From Hemicordylus capensis (taxonomy: Eukaryota > Chordata > Lepidosauria > Squamata > Cordylidae): 64,000 nt of DNA. Both the position numbers and the translations under genes were made by a program. Below are positions 11,740 to 24,909 of this stretch, one piece after another. Location of the stretch: the NCBI RefSeq assembly GCF_027244095.1, contig NC_069659.1, positions 92,607,501 to 92,671,500 on the forward strand, read 5' to 3'. Each line of letters opens with the position of its first letter. Within the stretch, counting starts at the first letter, position 1. Below the pieces are notes generated by a model that worked only from the letters and a program-made list of their open reading frames with translations, was not told where the DNA came from and made no database searches.

Positions 11740-14700
11740 GTGAGTTGTGGGGTTGGGGGGACATGTTCCCAATAACAGGAAGTTTAATCCTTACTCAGGG
11801 TATATCTTTTGTATGTATTTCTATACAATAGTATTTGTATATGGCATAGACAGCATATAGCTGAAAATCTGTTCCAAATATAACTAAACTTTCCAGTGCC
11901 AGTGCAATGAAAACTATTGGCTCACTGAACTAAATGGAGATAAAAGTACAAATAAGCTTGTATTGTCTCTTTTTAATGGAAGCCATTTATATTAGAAAAA
12001 GAAATAATATTTAAAAGAAATTGGTTTCTAGTTTGCTTTGTAACTTGAAAATCAAATATGGGCTGGTCATCTTGGTAAGAGAGGTGTATTAAAAAATAAA
12101 GACATATCCAGCTTGTTAAAGAGTGCTACATGAAGATCTCAAACAGCATTTTGATATGCAGTTGATTTTTTTTACATAAAATATTAGTGTTTATCTTAAA
12201 AAGTTGATCTTAACTGTTGTTATATGCTTTGCTCAATCCTTTGATAGCAACTAATGTCCTAAAATACTGCCATTGATAGATTACAAGTCACACAAGCAAC
12301 CTTATTGAATCTGTTTGTTGATGTTGCCTGAAATCAAACGTTTTCAGGGAATTTCTGTCAGAATATCATAACAGAAATTGAGCGATTTATGTCTGGTATC
12401 TGGTAATCTGGTAAGAATCTGTAAAGGCCTTATATTATTTCCACTTACTCATAGCCAGCCAAATAATATAAATGTAAGCCTTGTGACAGATGGTTAACCT
12501 GGACTGTGTTATCCACTGGTAGACCAGGTACAAAGTACATTAGAGGCATAACAGTTGGCACATAGTAGGCTGCAGGGCACAGTTCTACGGCTGTGTGGCT
12601 GTTCCCAGTCCTTCAGGATTTGTGTACTATTTTCCACTATTCTGTAGTAACTGGCATAGAAATTTGACTACTTGGGCCAATTATTGCTCATGTGACTAGC
12701 CGACTTTATTCTGCGTAGGGCTTTAAACATACTTGTAATACTGTTTAGTTTCATGTTTTAAAGATGCCTAATAATGTTTGAAGTACAGTGTGCCTTTTAC
12801 TCATGCTTCTGCGACTGCATTTTTTCCTTTGACTCAGTATAAGAATCATTTAGTTACACAAAACACAGGAGTTTCCAAATTATGCTGAAAGTTCTTGGCC
12901 TTTCCCCTAGGTATTGGTGATGACTCAAATCTTTTATCTATTAACATTGAAAGAATTTTTTGTTAGAAGGCCAGACAGCTGGCTTATTATTAACAGTTTC
13001 ATTTATACAACAAAGAGCTCAAGTGAGTTCTTCAAGCTGAATTTCCTTATTGGAGTAATGTCTACATGAACAGCTTCTTTATTCTAGACTAAATCACATT
13101 GACTAAAATGACAGTCGGCTCTTCTTGGACTAAAACTAACCATTAGAAGCAGATATCTAAGAGTGACTGTTCTTTCCATCAGATTCTCTACTCTGTGACA
13201 TGCTTTCTTGAATAAAAGGGTGAAATTAGTAGCAACCCACTAGAAAACATACCCTAAATTGGCACCAAAACCTCTTGAAATAATAGATAGATAAAATGGG
13301 TGAATTTAAAAAGTCCAAAAAAGGAGATGCAATACAATCTATATGGGGGAAGTGTGGTACGTCTCAACTGAAAGTCAAACCTCATTATTCTTGGAAATGT
13401 GTCATCATAACACATCAACAAATGAACCACTTTCTTGGTGTGAATGAAGACATTTCAGTAGATTAAAAAAACAACAACCCTCAAGCACAATCTGAAGTGG
13501 ACTGTAACTATAATCCTTTCTCTCAGGCTTCCTTTATTGTGACTGTCACACAGACTGCAGTGTTATATTGTCCTATAGTGCATGGGGAAGGGGTATACTT
13601 AATTTCTGTTCATTAAACAGAGTTTCCTACATATTAAGTAGGATGGTGCTAGAGATGTTAATACATAGTTACAAAATTTGTGTGAGAGCTTTTTAAAATT
13701 ATTCTAATAACTATTAGGAGCCATACTTATTCACTTAATGCATTTATGTCCCAACTTTCCACTCCAAACTAAGTACTCGGGCTGGCTTACACTATAGGAA
13801 AAGATAGACAACAAGAATAAGAACCATCACACACAAGGCAAGCCAAATGCTTGCCTAAACAGGAATATTAGTTAATATCATAAATGCATCACTGAGGGAG
13901 GGTAGGGTGCCTCCTTGTCTGAAGGAGGCAATGTTTAGACCACTCCTTAAGAAGAATACCCTGGACCCCTTAGCGATGGATAGTTACCGGGCAATCTCCC
14001 TTGGGCAATGTGATCAAGAGGGTGGTGGCTGACCAGCTCCAGGCAGTTTTGTAGGAAACTGGTTATCTAGACCTATTTCAAACTGGCTTTAGAACTGGCT
14101 ATGGGGTTGAGACAGCCTTGGTTGGCCTGATGGATGACCTTTACTGAGGAACTGACGGAGTGTGCTGGTCCTTCTGGATCTCTCGGTGGCGTTTGATACC
14201 ATCGACCATGGTATCCTTCTGGATCCTGGGGGCACTGCTTTGCAGTGGTTCTGATCCTATCTCTCGGGTAGATTCCTGATGGTGGAGCTTGTTGACAGTT
14301 GCTCCTCAAAATGGGAGCTGTTATATGGAGTCCCTCAGGGCTCCATTCTGTCACCAATGCTTTTTAATATCTACATGAAAATGCTGGGTGAGATCATCAG
14401 GAGATTTGGTGCTGGGTGTTATCAGTATGCTGATGACACCCAAATCTACTTCTCCTTGCCATCTTCAGGAAATGGCACTCATTCTCTAAATGCCTGCCTA
14501 CAGGTAGTAATGGGCTGGATGAGGGATAACAAATTGAAGCTGAATCCAAGCAAGATGGAGGTGCTCATTGTGGGAGCAGAATCTGAGGGATGAGTTAGAT
14601 CTTCCTGTGCTGGATGGGGTAACACTCCCCAAGAAGGAGCAGGGGTACAGCTTGGTACTACTCCTGGACCCAGCTTTACCTTGGGTTCTCAGGTGGAGAC

Positions 14701-17700
14701 CATGGCCAGGAGTGCTTTCTATCAGCTGCACCCATTCCTTGAAGAGGATGACCTCAAAACAGTGGTGCATCAGCTTGTGTAACCTCCCAGCTTGGCTATT
14801 GCAATGCTCTTTACGTGGGGCTGCCTTTGTACATAGTTCGGAAACTTCAGTTAGTTCAAAATGCGGCAGCCAGATTGGTCTCTGGGGCAACCCAGAGAGA
14901 CCATATTATGCCTGTCTTGAAACAGTTACACTGGCTGCCAATAGGTTTCTGGGCAAAATACAAAGTGCTGGTTATTACCTTTAAAGCCCTGAACTGCTTA
15001 GGTCTGAGAGAATGCCTTCTTCTGCATGATCCCCACTGCACGTTAAGGTCATCTAAGGAGGTCTGTCTCCAGTTACCACCAGTTTGTCTGGTGGAAACTC
15101 AGAGGCAGGCCTTCTCTGTAGCTGCTTCTGGGCTGTGGAATGCACTCTCAGCAGAAATTCGTAATTTGAGTTCATTATTGTCCTTCATGAGAGCCCTTAA
15201 AACCTATCTGTTTGGTCTGGCCTTCCAGGGTTTTTAAACTATTGTAAACTGTTTTAAAGGGTTGGCCTGGTTTTCCAGGGTTTTTAGCTGTTTGAATGTT
15301 AAATAGGTTTTATTCTGTTTTTATAGTTTTGATTTTAGTTAACTGGTTTTAATTGTTTTTATCCTGTGGTAAACCACCCTGAGTCATTTTGGAAGGGTGG
15401 TATATTAATTAAATAAATAAATATATATTCCTAAATTGGAGATGGAAAACCAAGAGATGGGGCCAAGTTAATCTCATGAGGAAGGGTATATAAGAAGTCC
15501 CTTTTGGTTTCTACCAACCAGAATCTCAGTTGGCAATAGACAGGCAGGATCATATGGAAGCGTGGTGATGGTTCCTAAGGCATCTTGGCCCCAAGTCTTT
15601 GAGGGTATTACATGTTGTTAAAATGGAACCTACCCTAAGGCAAATGAATAACTAACTATAAAAGCCATCATAGTGTAGTGGCTAGAGTGCTGGACTAGGA
15701 CTGGGGAGACCCGAGTTCAAATCCCCATTCATCCATGATACTAGCTGGGTGACTCTGGGCCAGTCACTTTTCTCTCAGCCTAACCTACTTAACAGGGTTG
15801 TTGTGAGGAGAAACCTAAGCATGTAGTACACTGCTCTGGGCTCCTTGGAGGAAGAGCGGGATATATAATGTATAAATAAATAAATAAATAAAACCTCAAA
15901 ACCTTACCATCTAAATACACAAAAGTGAAGATTAGACTTCACTGAGGCTCCAAGAGCATCCCTCAATGCTTCCTCCCCTTCTGAATGGGCTTTAATAATG
16001 ATTAGGGATGTGCACAGAACCACGGAGGCGTGGTCCGGCACTGGGGGGAGTGTTGCTTTAAGGGCGGGGGGGTAGTACTTACCCCTCCGGCGCTCAACTT
16101 TAAGGAAACGTTTTTGGGGCGGCAGGGTTCCTCCCTGCTGCCCCTGTCCCCATCGTTGTCTGCAAAACTCTGAGCAAGTAGAAGCTGGCACCACGGATGT
16201 GCTTGTTGCTGCCGGCGGCGCGCGCGCCAGTGGCGACAACGGGTGCACACACGCTGCAACAGGCACTCTACTTGCTCAGAGTTTTGCAGACAACGATGGG
16301 GGCGGGGAAAAAGTCGAGCACTGGAGGGGGAAGAGCAGTGGGAGGGGTAAGTACTACCCCCCGGCCCTTAAAGCGACACTCCCCCCCCCCACCGGACCGC
16401 TCAAATTCCGGACCAGTTCAGAGGCCTTTTGCATGGCTCCGGACCGGTTCGGGCACACCACTAATAATGATATGTATCAGACACAGTCTGCTGGCATTAA
16501 ATCAGTGAGTACTCATGGAAATAATTCCATTGTGTTTCAGGAAATGCAAGGGTGTTCTGTATATTTCTTTTAAAAACTGCATGAGGATGATTGATTGAGT
16601 GCTGTCAAGTTGGTGTTGACTCTTAGCGACCACATAGATAGATTCTAGGCTTGTGCCCGAAACGTATTGGAGGCCATTGTAAAGGCCTCCAAAACATTTC
16701 GGCGCTGAGGTGGGATTCGGTGCTTCGGCACCGGCAGGGGTAGTACTTTAAGGGCGGGGGAGGGTGTACACACACCCCCACCGCGTTTGCCCCGCCGGCA
16801 CTCTGCAAATTTCAAGCCCCTTGGGGCGGCAGCGTTCCTCCCTGCTGCCCCGTTCCCCCCGTCGGCTGGAAGTGGCTGGAAGTTGTGAGCGCGCGTGCGC
16901 CCGCCCATCTGCCGTGCGCGCGCCTGCACGATGGATGTACGCTCGCAACTTCCGGCCGACGGGGGGAACGGGGCGGCAGGGAGGAACACTGCCGCCCCGA
17001 GGGTCTTGAAATTTGCAGAGCGCCAGCGGGGGAAACGTGGTGGGGGGGTGAGTACACCCTCCCCCACCCTTAAAGTACTACCCCCGCCAGTGCCGAAGAC
17101 CATTCGGGCACATCCCTAATAGATTCTCTCCTGGATTATCTGTCTTTAACATGGCCTTTAAAGTCTCTCAGTGGTGCATTCAGTGCTGTCGTAATCAAGT
17201 CCATCCACCTTGCTGCTGGTCGTCCTTCTCTTTCCTTCAACTTTTCCCAGCATTATGGACTTCTCAAGGGAGAGAATAAGGATAACTACCCTGCACAATA
17301 CCCCTCCAATTACAACACTACAAATAGAAATAGCTAAAATTAATAATGATGGTCTGTTATCTTTCGTTTTTCCAAAAGCTAGTTGTCTCCTAGCATCACA
17401 AAGACATGACTGAGATACTGTAATCTGACAGACTACTTTTTCCCACTTACTTACAAATATATTGGTTACAGTCAAGCATTTGACACAGTAACTACTTCTG
17501 AATCATCCACAATTCAAACAGTATTGCATACAAGAGGAACCAGTCTGTAAATAAGAATACCAAAAGCTTTGTTAATGCAACATTTCTGTTGCATTGTTAA
17601 ATGCATCATATACTCCAGGACATAATGATTTGTACCTGAAGAGGCTTTTTAACTTCCAATATTTACATCTGAACTGCAGCAGAGGTCTTGGTAAAGCAGA

Positions 17701-20700
17701 AAACAAGAGAAACATCAATCACTTTTCTGTATCCAGGAGAAAAATCATTATCTGGGAATAAAAATCTATTATTCTATAATGCAAGTGTTAAGATTCTTGG
17801 AAAAATGATTAATATGGGTGTTCTACTGTGCTAGTTGATTACAACAGCGATGAATGCACCACTGAGAGACCTTAAAGGCCTAGCGTAAGACAGGTCATCC
17901 TGGAGAGACTCTCTCTATGTGGTCGCTAAGAGTCGACACCGACTTGACAACACTACATCATCATCATCACTGTGCTTTAACTAGACAAAATTCAGAACAT
18001 CTAACCTAAGGGGTGCCTTGCTTAGCTTGGAAGCTATGGATTAAACATAGTTCTATTGCAAGATACTAAAGTTGCTTTGAATCTAATAAAATGCCTACAT
18101 TTCACTCCTTTTTCTTTCTTACATTTTTGTTTTTCAGCGGCAACCTGCATTTGATAGCTTTGAAGGTGCAAACTCTTTATTTACTGGATACTTTCCCTCG
18201 TTAAATGAAGACCAGACACTTCAGGAAGTGCCAACAGGCCTTGATTCTATTTCTTATGGTAAATATTAGTTTCAGAAATGTAGCACTTATTCTAGTTTAT
18301 AGATATACTGAAAAGGTTGGAATCTCTAGTAACCTGCATGAGGGGATGTAGTCTGTAGGGAACTTCTTCTGCACTTGATGAATGGAGTGGCGTCAGAGCA
18401 CACTTGTTCCTCATGGGCAGCTCCTGTTCATTTCAGTAGGGCTTATACAGGAAATATGTTGGCTGGTCACAGAAATATTGTGAAATATTACATTATTGGC
18501 TGGTCAAGAGATAAGTTGGTAGCCAGATGGGTATCTGGCTCTTGGGTATGGATCTGGGTCTCCAAATCCAGTCTACTGGGTTTCAGTAGATGAAATTGCA
18601 CACATTGGCTTCCTCCACTGAAAGTAATGGGAAAGCCATTCCACAAAAAGGAGCTACATGAGTGCATTGGAACTGCCATGCCTTGAATCAGGACATGGCT
18701 CATCTAGTTCAACTGATAATTAATACCATATTTTACTCTGGTTATGTTTGATGCCACTTGCAGTGGCATATAGGAGCTATTTAGAAAAGTACTCGGAAGT
18801 TAGTTCATCAGAGCCCTGCTTCAGGCTAAACTGTTCTCATCATAATAGTGCTGTATACTTGCCAAATCAATGAGAATGCAGAAAATGATAGTTTAAAAAA
18901 ATAATTGAAATTGTGTATAGCAAAGGCCAATCTGTTCTTGCATAACATCAAGTTTGTGTTCAGATCATTAAGATCAATTGTATCCGAAAGAAATGCAGAA
19001 ATAAAGAACAAGTTGGGCACTATCTAAATATTCCATTTCGGTTGCAAAGACAGGTTTGGACACATCCTCACATCTTTTTCTATAAACATTGATGTTTAGA
19101 AAAGTCCCATAGAGGAGACTTGGAATTGGAAGCTGCTTGGGTGTGCACACAAACAACTTGATTTATATAACCTACATTGTGCTAGTAAATAAACTGAGGC
19201 CGTGTTTGATAATATAAAGCTAGAAAGAATGTATAAGCCTTCTTTGCATTAGGAAGGAAGGGTAATGTGACTTCACCTACTCAGTGAGTTTCATTTGGTG
19301 TAGTGGGGGAATCCTTGGGTTTCCATCTTCTGTTAAACATATTATTCAATGACTGGTTTATGCAAATAATTCTGCTACTGTGACCATGGTTGCTTTTCAG
19401 TTCTTCTTGGTGTTGAAGTTACTTGTCACTTCTGAAGCTACACCAACAAATTCTGTACAACATGCAGCTTGGCTTTTGGATTGGCTTGGTCGAAAATGTC
19501 TTACTTGTCTTGCTTTAGTTCTTATAAAAACTAGAGATTTTAAATACTTCTCCTGTTCCTTTTTGTAAAAGTAGCAAGAATGGACTTTTACCTTCTCTTG
19601 TGATCCCAAACATTTAAACTCTTCTGCCTTTCAGAATCAAACAGCTGTGAACTGCCTCTTTTAACCCCCTGTAGTAAGGCTGTGATGAGTCAGGCCTTAA
19701 AAGCAACTTTCAGCGGTTTCACAAAGGAGCAGCACAGATTGGGCATTCCACATAGTAAGTATTTTCTTTACAGTGCACAAGATTATGCTGTTTAGTCAGT
19801 CTCTCTCTCTCTCTCTCTCAAATCGTTTTAGAATATCAATGGACAAAATGACACTCTTTGTCATGTGGCATTTTCATCCTAAATGGTACTGCTTGCAGGT
19901 ACATTTCAAGTTGTGTCTAAATGACTATTTTTAGGATTGTAGCCTTGCAGCACAATCCTATGCAAGTTGGCTCATAAGTCAGTCCTCCTGTGTTCAGTGA
20001 CAAGAGCCAGTAAATATATGTGTGCTTTAGCTAAAAGATAACAGGATGGGGTTTTGAAAAATAGTGTTAATTTGTCCTTTCCCCTGCAGATCCATGGCAA
20101 TGGACACAGCATCAGGTATACCAGTGGCTTCTCTGGGCTACCAATGAATTTACTTTGGCAAATGTCAACTTTGAGAAGTTTGCCATGAATGGCCAGGAAT
20201 TATGCAACTTGGGAAAGGAGCACTTCTTGGAATTGGCACCAGATTATGTGGGTGACATTCTGTGGGAACACTTGGATCAGATGATAAAAGGTAAATAAGC
20301 AAAAGCCAAGTAATGGTTTCATATATGTGATACAGGTAGTAAAGAAAGAAATAAGCTTCAAAAACTGTTAGAAAATATCAGGGTAAATGCTAGACTCTTT
20401 TGTTAAGCATTATTCAAAGGTACTGGGTTATGTATGTCTGGGTTGTTGTAATGATTAATACAATCAATTCTGTTGTTTATAAAATAGTGTAATAGTGTAA
20501 TATTTAATAGTGTAAATAAAACCACTATTTTGTGGGAAATAGTTTGCTATGTTTGCAAGAAACCTATGTATCCTTAAAAAGCATGATCCAGCCTCAGTTC
20601 AAGAACTTTTAGTTCCTCTTTATTTAAATGGAAGAGTTTAAATATACTGAATTCTGTCTCCCATCTTTAAATCAAAGGGACTTAAAATCATTCATAGGGA

Positions 20701-23700
20701 TGTGCCTGAATGTTCTTTGGTGCCAGTGGGGGTAGTTCTTTAAGGGCAGGGGAGGGTGCACTCACCCCTCCCGCCTCATTTCGCCCACCAGCGTTCTGTT
20801 ATTTTTAAGCCCCTCAGGGTGACAACGTTCCTCCCTGCCACCCTGTTTCCCCCATCGGCTGGAAGTAGCAAGTGCACATGCAGCTGTTGCGTGTGTGCGC
20901 ACGCGCACTTGCTACTTCGGGCCGATAGGGGGAACGGGGCGGCAGGGAGGAACGCTGCCGCCCCGAGGGGCTCAAAAATAACAGAGTGCCAGCGGGGGAA
21001 ATGCGGCAGGAGGGGTGAGTGCACCCTCCCCCACCCTTAAAGAACTACCCCCACTGGTGCCAAAGCACCAAAACGGCTTATGGAGCCGAAACATTTCGGA
21101 GGCCTTTATAATGGCCTCCAAAACGTTTCAGGCACATCCCTAATCATTTTTGTTAGATGGTTAGGTTCTTGTCCATTAAATATGTACTCATGTAACAGAC
21201 AGTTTCACCAATCTCAATCAAAAATGTGTTAGAATGACTCATTTGTGTGATATGAGCTGCATTTTGTCTTTAACGCATTAAAATAAATGTTCCTGTCCAG
21301 AAGTGTGTAAAGTACTGCTTGCTCTACTTTCAGACAATGAAGCAAAGCCACATAATCAGTATATGGAAAACTCCCATCTCACCTCATCTCCACACTGGGT
21401 TAACAACTCCTCCTCATTGGGTAAGTATCATTAATTAGGCTAATTGCACTTGTTAAAAGCTAGAGTTGCTGACTTTCCTTCTGATGTTGGTGAATCCCCA
21501 GTTTTATACTTGTATTGTACAGAGTGAGTGTGTGTGTAAATAAAATATACACGTGTGCACACTCAGAACTGTGTGTCCACACAAATTCAGCAAGTCTTCA
21601 AAAATACTTCTTGTTAATCAGATTTACTGAATCAAGTTTTCAGATAATATAGGGTTTTTTGTTCTTGTTTTAACCAGGAATGGGCAGTAGAATGAAATAA
21701 ATGGAAGAGACAGCATGAATAAGCTTTTAAACACTTCTTCAAGTCCATGAAAGCTAGAAACTTAAAGTGGGGAGGGGAGCAGAGATTCAAAAAGCAGAAT
21801 GTGTTCTGTGCAATAACTCGACAAATGGCATGGAATACACATATCCTTGTACATGTCTCTTATAGTTGCATGAGGTTTTTTATTTACTTGTGCTGACTAC
21901 AGTGTAAGAAATAACAAACTATATATAAACTTTAAAAAAAAAACCTCAAGAAGTTCAATATTGGATACATCTGATCACTAAACTTGCAGCCAAACAGATC
22001 TGGATGTATTGACTTAAACTAATAAAATACATTGGGTTGTATCCAAAGAGTTGTGTCTAGATTGCTTATTGATTTCAATACTAACTTCTTTGGATACAAC
22101 TCAGTACTTGGTTTTTGGTATTTTAAGTTAGTGGGAGGCAAAATCAAAACACCAGCTCCAATGTGTGCTCTGAAGCTTGTGCAAATGACTAGAGACAAAT
22201 GTTGGATCATGGAGACTGACAATAAGCTGTCAACTCCTAACACCATTGGTCTCTTCACAAAAGCAAGAAAGAGCACCAGATTAAATCTGTATTCTTATCT
22301 GGTGTATTAAAAGAACTACACATTAATAGTTTTCTAAGGGCCTCAGTAGTCTTCAGAAATCAGTGGCTTTGTGTGGGGACAGGTGGAAAGATTTTGGATG
22401 TCAGTGGAATTTACTCCATTGGTTGTCATGAATTCGGGACTAGGGTACATAGAGCAGATAGCCAGGGTTCTGCTGAAACATTTTTAGGGTCATCTGTGAG
22501 TTACTGTGCTTGAGAGATGGTACTATTCAATGGTCTTACAACAGGGACTTTAATAAAAAAAACAAATATACACTTGTTTTTCAGGTATTAATATTGAACA
22601 AGCACAGTACTGCGCTCAAGTGCCCAGCTATCCTAAAATGCTCAGCTATCAAAAAACCAGCCTTCTGGGAGACATGTGTCGGACACCTGCTGGACCAAAT
22701 CTAGTTACCCCAAAACAGGAATTTCAGATGTTTCCTAAAGCACAGCTAGAAACTGTCAATATAAACTACTGCTCCATAAATCAAGACTTCACAAGAAACA
22801 ACCTTAACTTGCTGTTGGATAACTCGGGTAAGACTTACAGTATCCTGTCCATGTGTATACCCTGAGTAGTCTATGGGGGTGGGGAGTTAGGATATAGCCA
22901 AGTCCTAGAGCCAAACTCCACAGTACAATAAAGCTGCTAATGTGCTCAAGTGATACATAGTCAAATATCCCAAGTTCTGGTGGTTCTTTTTAACCTTTTC
23001 TTTTTGGTTCAACAGTCTACCTCACTCCTTCCTTTAATTAATTAATTAATTAATTAATTTAATTAATTAATTAAACTAATATGCCACCTAGTATAAAAAT
23101 CTCTAGGCGGTTTTAAAGCTCTGTATAATTGATAGTTTGCTTGATGCATTTCAAGCGAGCCCACTTCTGTCTGTACACATCTTGCATTCAGATTTCAGTG
23201 TAAATTACAAATGTTTTATAAAATTGAAACTCGGTGATCTGCTAATGAGAAAACCTTGGAATTAGGCTAGTATTCTTACTCTCCAAAACATCACAGAACA
23301 GACTTAAAATGAAGGACTAATAACTTCTAGTTGTATGCAGCCTCAGTGATGTGTGTTCTTGGTAGTGTAGGAAAGCCTAATTAGTCTAATCTTAATGGAT
23401 ATAAGAAACTGAAGTAAAAATTGAATTTGAGTCCATAGTCTCTCTGCCTTGCTTGTAACACTACACAAATTTAGAATCCAGTTCATTTCAGCTGTACTAT
23501 TAATATTTTAAAAATAAGTAAAGTCTTGCATTATTTAAGTGGGTTTTCTTCCCCACTTTTAAGGTAAACCTAGAGAGCATGATTCAGGTGACAGTGGCAC
23601 AGAAAGCTATGAAGGCTCAGATTCACTGCTACAGTCCTGGAACAGCCAGTCTTCCTTGGTGGATGTTCAACGTGTGCCATCTTATGAGAGTTTTGAAGAT

Positions 23701-24854
23701 GATTGCAGCCAATCCTTGTGTCTGAACAAACCCACAATGTCCTTTAAGGACTACATTCAAGAAAGGAGTGACCCTGTGGAACAAGGGAAACCAGTTATAC
23801 CAGCAGCAATTCTAGCAGGGTTTACTGGCAAGTATTATATCTTTTCTTTTTGTCTGTAGGACTCTTTCTCTCCCTGCCTCTCTTCTTTCACTGATTGCCT
23901 AATGCTCCATGAAGGTGCAAGGCCATTTGAGTAAAAGCTACAGCAAAGGAAAGCTCTTATTGGGTATGGTAGGATCACATCCAATTTGTTTGGACTTCAA
24001 ATATTGCATTATTGCCAGATAAGGGTTTATTAAAGCAATATGTTGCATCCTATTCTGTGCACATGACCAAACATGCAGGCAGGGCGGAAGGCTGGTGAGG
24101 AGGCAGGCTCCTTTTTCCCTGCACATGAGCAACTGCCATTTAAAGGCTCTGCCACTTGCTGTGGCATACAACTGGAGCCTCAGCAAGCGGCAGAGCAGGA
24201 GCCAGAAGAAAAACTTCTCTGGCATCCCTCAATGCACCCCACCAGGAATGCAGTACATTGAGGGATCCTCCCTCAGCTGGGCGCTCTTGCCACCCTGCTC
24301 TGGGTGTGCATGGGCTGCATGCAGCCCACCACACACCCCCAAATTTTATATCAAATTCTGAGAGTTAGTCCCTTACACATGAAACTACTCATGATTATAA
24401 CCTCTGTTAACTGAGCAAAGAGGCACCTTTCAAACTGGCATATTTAGCAGACGGTAAGCTACTGTCGCTATTCAGCCCAGCATGGCGTCTCTTCAGTGGC
24501 TGTTTACTTATGTCTCTCTTTAGTTTCAAGTCCCATTGGGACAGAGAACAATCTTCTCACTCTTCTATGTGAACTGATATGAGAATACTTTTGTTGAAAA
24601 GGAATGTTAAAATATCATTATTTAATATTTATCTTTTATCTTGTTAACAGGTAGTGGACCTATACAATTGTGGCAATTCCTTCTAGAGCTTCTAACTGAC
24701 AAATCTTGTCAGTCTTTCATTAGCTGGACTGGAGATGGATGGGAGTTTAAATTAGCTGACCCAGATGAGGTTAGTAGTTTTGTTGTCATGAATAAAAAGG
24801 GCTTGGGGACTATTTATAGTACAACAAAGGAGGAGGTTGGGCTTCAAAAGTGTG

Positions 24855-24909
<55 letters not shown>

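Noticed and set aside
16645-17103. Arg/Pro/Gly-rich frames of up to 152 codons on both strands
   Set aside because: They fall in the palindromic hAT-like MITE and mirror each other on the two strands.
23829-23835. Alternative GT donor (GTATTA at 23832) for ETS2 exon 8
   Set aside because: Using it breaks the frame and gives a stop right after joining to exon 9; the GC donor keeps the conserved GFTGSGP junction.
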